Assembly: GCA_029167045.1 (NCBI GenBank) | Contig: JARFPK010000017.1 | Location: forward strand, 1-45,229 | Length of the DNA: 45,229 nt | From: Candidatus Methanocrinis natronophilus | Lineage (GTDB): Archaea; Halobacteriota; Methanosarcinia; Methanotrichales; Methanotrichaceae | Direction of reading: 5' to 3' | Shown: piece after piece, positions 42,329 to 45,229 of the stretch | How the letters are laid out: each line of letters begins with the position of its first letter | How positions within the stretch are numbered: the first letter of the stretch is position 1 | Position numbers and translations under genes: made by a program | The notes under the pieces: model-generated | The model's input: only the letters and a program-made list of their open reading frames with translations | Database searches by the model: none | What the model was told of the DNA's origin: nothing

Positions 42329-43895
42329 ATGACGCAAGAGTCATCTGCGTGGGATCGTTTTCTATAACATCGAAGCGCTTCGTGGAGAAAAAGTCAGGAT
42401 ATTCGACACCACCCTCCGGGATGGTGAGCAGACCCCCGGCGTCTCCCTGACCCCGGAGGAGAAGATCGCCATCGCCCGGCAGCTCGACAAGCTCGGTGTC
42501 AACGTCATCGAGGCCGGTTTTCCAGTATCCTCCCGGGGCGACTTCGAGGCGGTGAGGATGGTGGCGGCCGAAGGGCTGGCCGCCGACGTCTGCGGCCTTT
42601 CCAGGATCATAAGAAAGGACATCGACGCCTCCCTCGACGCCGGCGTCGACATGGTCCACGTCTTCGTATCGACGTCGGATATCCAGATCCAGCATACAAT
42701 TAAAAAGAGCCGCGAGGAGATCGTCGCTCAGTCGGTCGACGCCGTAGAGTACGTCAAGGACCACGGGAGGATCTGCCTCTTCTCGGCGATGGACGCCACC
42801 AGATCCCCCCTCCCCTTCCTCAAGGAGATCTTCGGGGCTGTGGAGGAGGCGGGCTGTGACATCATCAACATCCCCGACACCGTGGGGGTGGCGATCCCCA
42901 CGACCTTCTACCACCTGGTAAAGGAGATATGCCACACCACCAAGAAGATGGTCGTCGACGTCCACTGCCACAACGACTTCGGCCTCGCCGTCGCCAACAA
43001 CCTCGCCGCCTTCGAGGCGGGGGCTAGAGAGGTCCAGGTCTCGGCCAACGGCCTGGGGGAGAGGGCAGGAAACGCCAACCTCGCCGAGACGGTGATGTGC
43101 CTCCACTCGATGTACGGAGCGGTGACCTCTATCAAAACCCCGTACCTCGTCGAGACGGCCAAGCTCGTCGAACGGCTCTCGGAGGTGAGGATCTCGCGGA
43201 CGGCCCCCATCGTTGGCGAGAACGCCTTCGCCCACGAGAGCGGTATCCACAGCCACGGGGTCCTGGAGAGGACCGACACCTTCGAGCCTGGGATCATGAC
43301 CCCGGAGATGGTGGGACACAAGAGGAGGATCGTCCTTGGAAAGCATACCGGAAAGCACGCCGTCAAGCAGTCCCTCTCGGAGATGGGGTACGCCCCCGAC
43401 GAGAGCCAGCTCCAGGAGATACTGGGGAGGGTCAAGGACCTGGGGGATAAGGGGAAGGCCGTCACCAGCGCCGACCTCCAGACGATAGCAGAGGTGGTCA
43501 TCGGCGAATTGGCGAGGGAGAAGCAGGCGGTGATCCTGAAGGAGCTGGCGGTGATGACAGGAAGCACCCTCACGTCGACGGCGACGATCAGGGCCGTCGT
43601 CCGGGGGGAGGAGAAGGTCCTCGCCGACATCGGGGTCGGCCCCGTCGACGCAGCCCTCAACGCCGTCCGCGGCATCCTGGGTAAGGAGACCTCCGTCAAG
43701 ATCAGCGACTTCCGGATCGAGGCTATAACCGGCGGGTCCGACGCCCTCGCCGAGGTGGTGATCGGCGTCGAGAACGGCCGTCTCGGAAGGAAGGTGACGG
43801 CGAGATCGGCCAGAGAGGATATAGTGATGGCCTCGGTGGAGGCTCTGATCAACGCCATAAACAGGCTTATGCTCCTGGAGGAAGAAGAAATTTGA
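42329..43895 (+). CDS. leuA: 2-isopropylmalate synthase, frameshift near N-terminus
   Basis: DRE-TIM condensing enzyme of leucine synthesis. VRIFDTTLRDGEQTPGVSL, HCHNDFGLAVANN, NGLGERAGNANLAE, GKHTGKHA and a C-terminal LeuA dimer domain are present; HVFVSTSDIQIQHTIKKSREEI points to LeuA rather than CimA. The catalytic frame has no start codon before residue VRI: it is open back to a TGA at 42330-42332 with no ATG/GTG/TTG until 42552, which lies inside the barrel and would drop the catalytic arginine. ATG 42329 reads MTQESSAWDRF and then must gain +1 at the T-run 42358-42361 to enter YNIEALRGEKVRIFDTTL. One extra T (error or true) explains this. The leuA stop overlaps tatD by 4 nt. Confidence 0.88.
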
Positions 43896-44659
43896 GAGAT
43901 GGAAAATTCGAGGTGATAGACACCCATACTCACCTCGACTTCAAGAACTTCAATAAGGACAGAGACGAGGTTATCCGGCGGGCCCTCGATGCCGGGGTGA
44001 CGACGATCATCAACTCCGGCATCGACTTCAAGACGAACCGAAAGACCCTGGAGCTTGCGAAGAAGTACGACTTCATACGCCCGACCCTGGGGCTCAACCC
44101 CAACGGCCTCGGCGAGACGACCGACGTCGAGGTCCAAGCCACCCTCGACCAGATCCGGGCCCACGCTCGCGAGATCGTCGGCGTCGGGGAGGCGGGGCTC
44201 GATTATTACCGATGCGCCGACGAGAAGGGGAGGAACCGGCAGCGGGAGGTCTTCGGCAAGGTCGTCGCCCTCGCCGAGGAGCTGGACCTCCCCCAGGTGA
44301 TCCACGCCAGGATAGCCGAAGACGAGGCCTTCGATATGGTAAAAGACCTGAAGAAGGTGGTCTTCCACTGCTACAGCGGTACGGTAGGGACGATGAGGGA
44401 CGCCCTCGATCGGGGGTTTTACATATCTCTCGCCACCGTAGTCTGCAAATCCGCCCAGCACCAGGTCCTGGCAAGGCAGGTCCCCCTCGACCGGCTCCTC
44501 ATCGAGACCGACAGCCCCTTCCTCTCACCGAGGAGCGGGAGGAACGAGCCTGCCTACGTCCTCGACGCCCTCCACCTCATCGCCAGGATAAAGGGCCTCC
44601 CGGTCGAAGATGTGGCTTCTGCCACCGCCGCCAACGCGAAAAAGATATTCAACCTCTGA
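43892..44659 (+). CDS. TatD-family metal-dependent hydrolase
   Basis: 255 residues; TTG start overlapping the leuA stop (TTGA). VIDTHTHLDF gives the first metal histidines, GVGEAGLDYY the second metal glutamate, VIHAR and FHCYSG further ligands, and ETDSPFLSP the final aspartate. The family contains DNases and other phosphohydrolases. Translational coupling to leuA is unusual for TatD and probably reflects operon packing. The terminator-like T-run follows 33 bp after the stop. Confidence 0.93.
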   Translation: MRDGKFEVIDTHTHLDFKNFNKDRDEVIRRALDAGVTTIINSGIDFKTNRKTLELAKKYDFIRPTLGLNPNGLGETTDVEVQATLDQIRAHAREIVGVGEAGLDYYRCADEKGRNRQREVFGKVVALAEELDLPQVIHARIAEDEAFDMVKDLKKVVFHCYSGTVGTMRDALDRGFYISLATVVCKSAQHQVLARQVPLDRLLIETDSPFLSPRSGRNEPAYVLDALHLIARIKGLPVEDVASATAANAKKIFNL

Positions 44660-44691
44660 GCTCTCGTCGGCGTCGCCCTCCAGCATCCTCC

Positions 44692-44706
44692 TTTTCGACC
44701 TTTTTT
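44692..44706 (+). terminator. poly-T terminator after tatD
   Basis: TTTTCGACCTTTTTT directly downstream of the leuA-tatD unit; T-rich tracts end archaeal transcripts. Confidence 0.55.
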
Positions 44707-44780
44707 CCAGACCGTACCGCCTTCCTCTTCGATCTCGTCCCGACAGCCCTTATAGATGCGGGATGCAAGGGTAGAGAAAA

Positions 44781-44800
44781 GCCCGGTCTTTAGGCCGGGG
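44781..44800. mobile_element. hairpin resembling an IS200/IS605 terminus
   Basis: GCCCGGTCTTTAGGCCGGGG forms a short GC stem (CCCGG/CCGGG) with a TTTA-containing loop, about 60 nt before tnpB. IS605 ends carry such subterminal palindromes. It could be the left end of the element that holds tnpB or the right end of a lost copy. Confidence 0.4.
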
Positions 44801-44862
44801 ACGAATCGTACTCCGCCTTATGCCATTAATCTTTAAATACTATGACTGCATAAATAAGTATA

Positions 44863-45229
44863 ATGCTTAAAGCTTTCAAATATAGGATCTATCCGACAAA
44901 AGCACAGCGGTCCAAGATGGAAGAGACCTTGGAGCTGTGTAGATGGACCTATAACGAGACTTTAGCATATCGGAAAAACTCTTTCGAACAAGAAGGCAAA
45001 TCCATATCTAAGTATGAGACTCACTACTTGCTGCCAGAGGGGAAGAAGGACAAACCAGAACTGACGGAGGTATTGATCTGGCGTTTAAAGCGTTCTTCCG
45101 AAGGGTCAAAGCAGGAGAGGCCCCGGGGTATCCCAGGTTCAAGGGGAAAGGATGGTACGATTCGTTCACCTATCCCCAGCTGGGATTCAAACTGTCTTTC
45201 GGGAAGCTGCGTCTCTCCAAGATCGGAGA
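44863..45229 (+). pseudogene. tnpB: TnpB (IS200/IS605 OrfB), N-terminal part with internal deletion, cut by window edge
   Basis: MLKAFKYRIYPTKAQRSKMEETLELCRWTYNETLAYRKNSF is the TnpB N-terminal signature. After KPELTEV the frame runs into nonsense, while DLAFKAFFRRVKAGEAPGYPRFKGKGWYDSFTYPQLGFKL appears in a different frame from about 45075. The conserved block between them (normally ...HSQVLQxVxxRv-DLAFKAFF) is missing, so a small out-of-frame deletion destroyed the gene. TnpB is an RNA-guided nuclease of the transposon. The remainder lies beyond the window. Confidence 0.82.

Noticed and set aside
42908-44461. Long minus-strand open frame (517 codons) opposite leuA/tatD
   Set aside because: The plus strand carries clear LeuA and TatD motifs; the antisense frame is a composition artefact.

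Overview
The window looks like a chromosomal segment from a high-GC methanogenic archaeon, most likely Methanothrix/Methanosaeta-like (Methanotrichaceae). This is inferred from gene content: citramalate-route isoleucine synthesis, archaeal lysine 2,3-aminomutase, a UPF0212 protein, archaeal pyrB/pyrI, an archaeal long FKBP, and an archaeal Psp system (PspA, PspAA, PspAB, HtpX). TATA boxes lie about 25-30 nt before many start codons, several transcripts look leaderless, and GTG/TTG starts and 4-nt gene overlaps are common. I saw no rRNA, tRNA or CRISPR array.

Region 1 (1-4,650) is a plastic patch. It holds the tail of an IS1-family transposase, a broken hicBA pair, an intact putative toxin/DUF2283 antitoxin pair, an intact hicBA pair, a stub of a type I methyltransferase gene (hsdM) and a small AT-rich membrane protein. 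Three copies of a 207-bp repeat sit between these modules.

Region 2 (4,800-9,800) is the isoleucine/valine cluster on the minus strand: cimA-ilvB-ilvN, then ilvC behind its own promoter. Eight tandem 15-bp units abut the ilvC TATA box. The ilvC cofactor loop suggests NADH use.

Region 3 (9,930-14,820) carries an AAA ATPase overlapping a PhnP-like metallo-hydrolase, a secreted protein, a truncated tyrosine recombinase, a 16-bp minisatellite and a transporter fragment.

Region 4 (14,820-18,880) is the most interesting part. Lysine 2,3-aminomutase (beta-lysine synthesis) is coupled to two D-Ala-D-Ala-ligase-like ATP-grasp proteins, the second fused to a GNAT acetyltransferase. The arrangement suggests an undescribed acetylated beta-lysine peptide or conjugate, perhaps an osmolyte. 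An AT-rich leader with dyads lies upstream.

Region 5 (19,000-34,800) begins with IS4-family debris next to a broken surface-protein gene. It continues with a secreted protein, msrA, an AlkD-like glycosylase, a zinc-binding protein, a U32 protein, a TauE/SafE exporter, a TPR protein, UPF0212, an XPD-like helicase, a secreted protein and the Psp/HtpX membrane-stress cluster.

Region 6 (34,890-45,229) has a DUF3160 protein, an FeS-type photolyase divergent from an orphan Cas4-like nuclease across a palindrome, pyrB-pyrI, an FKBP isomerase, leuA (with an apparent frameshift near its start), tatD, and a damaged tnpB running off the right edge.
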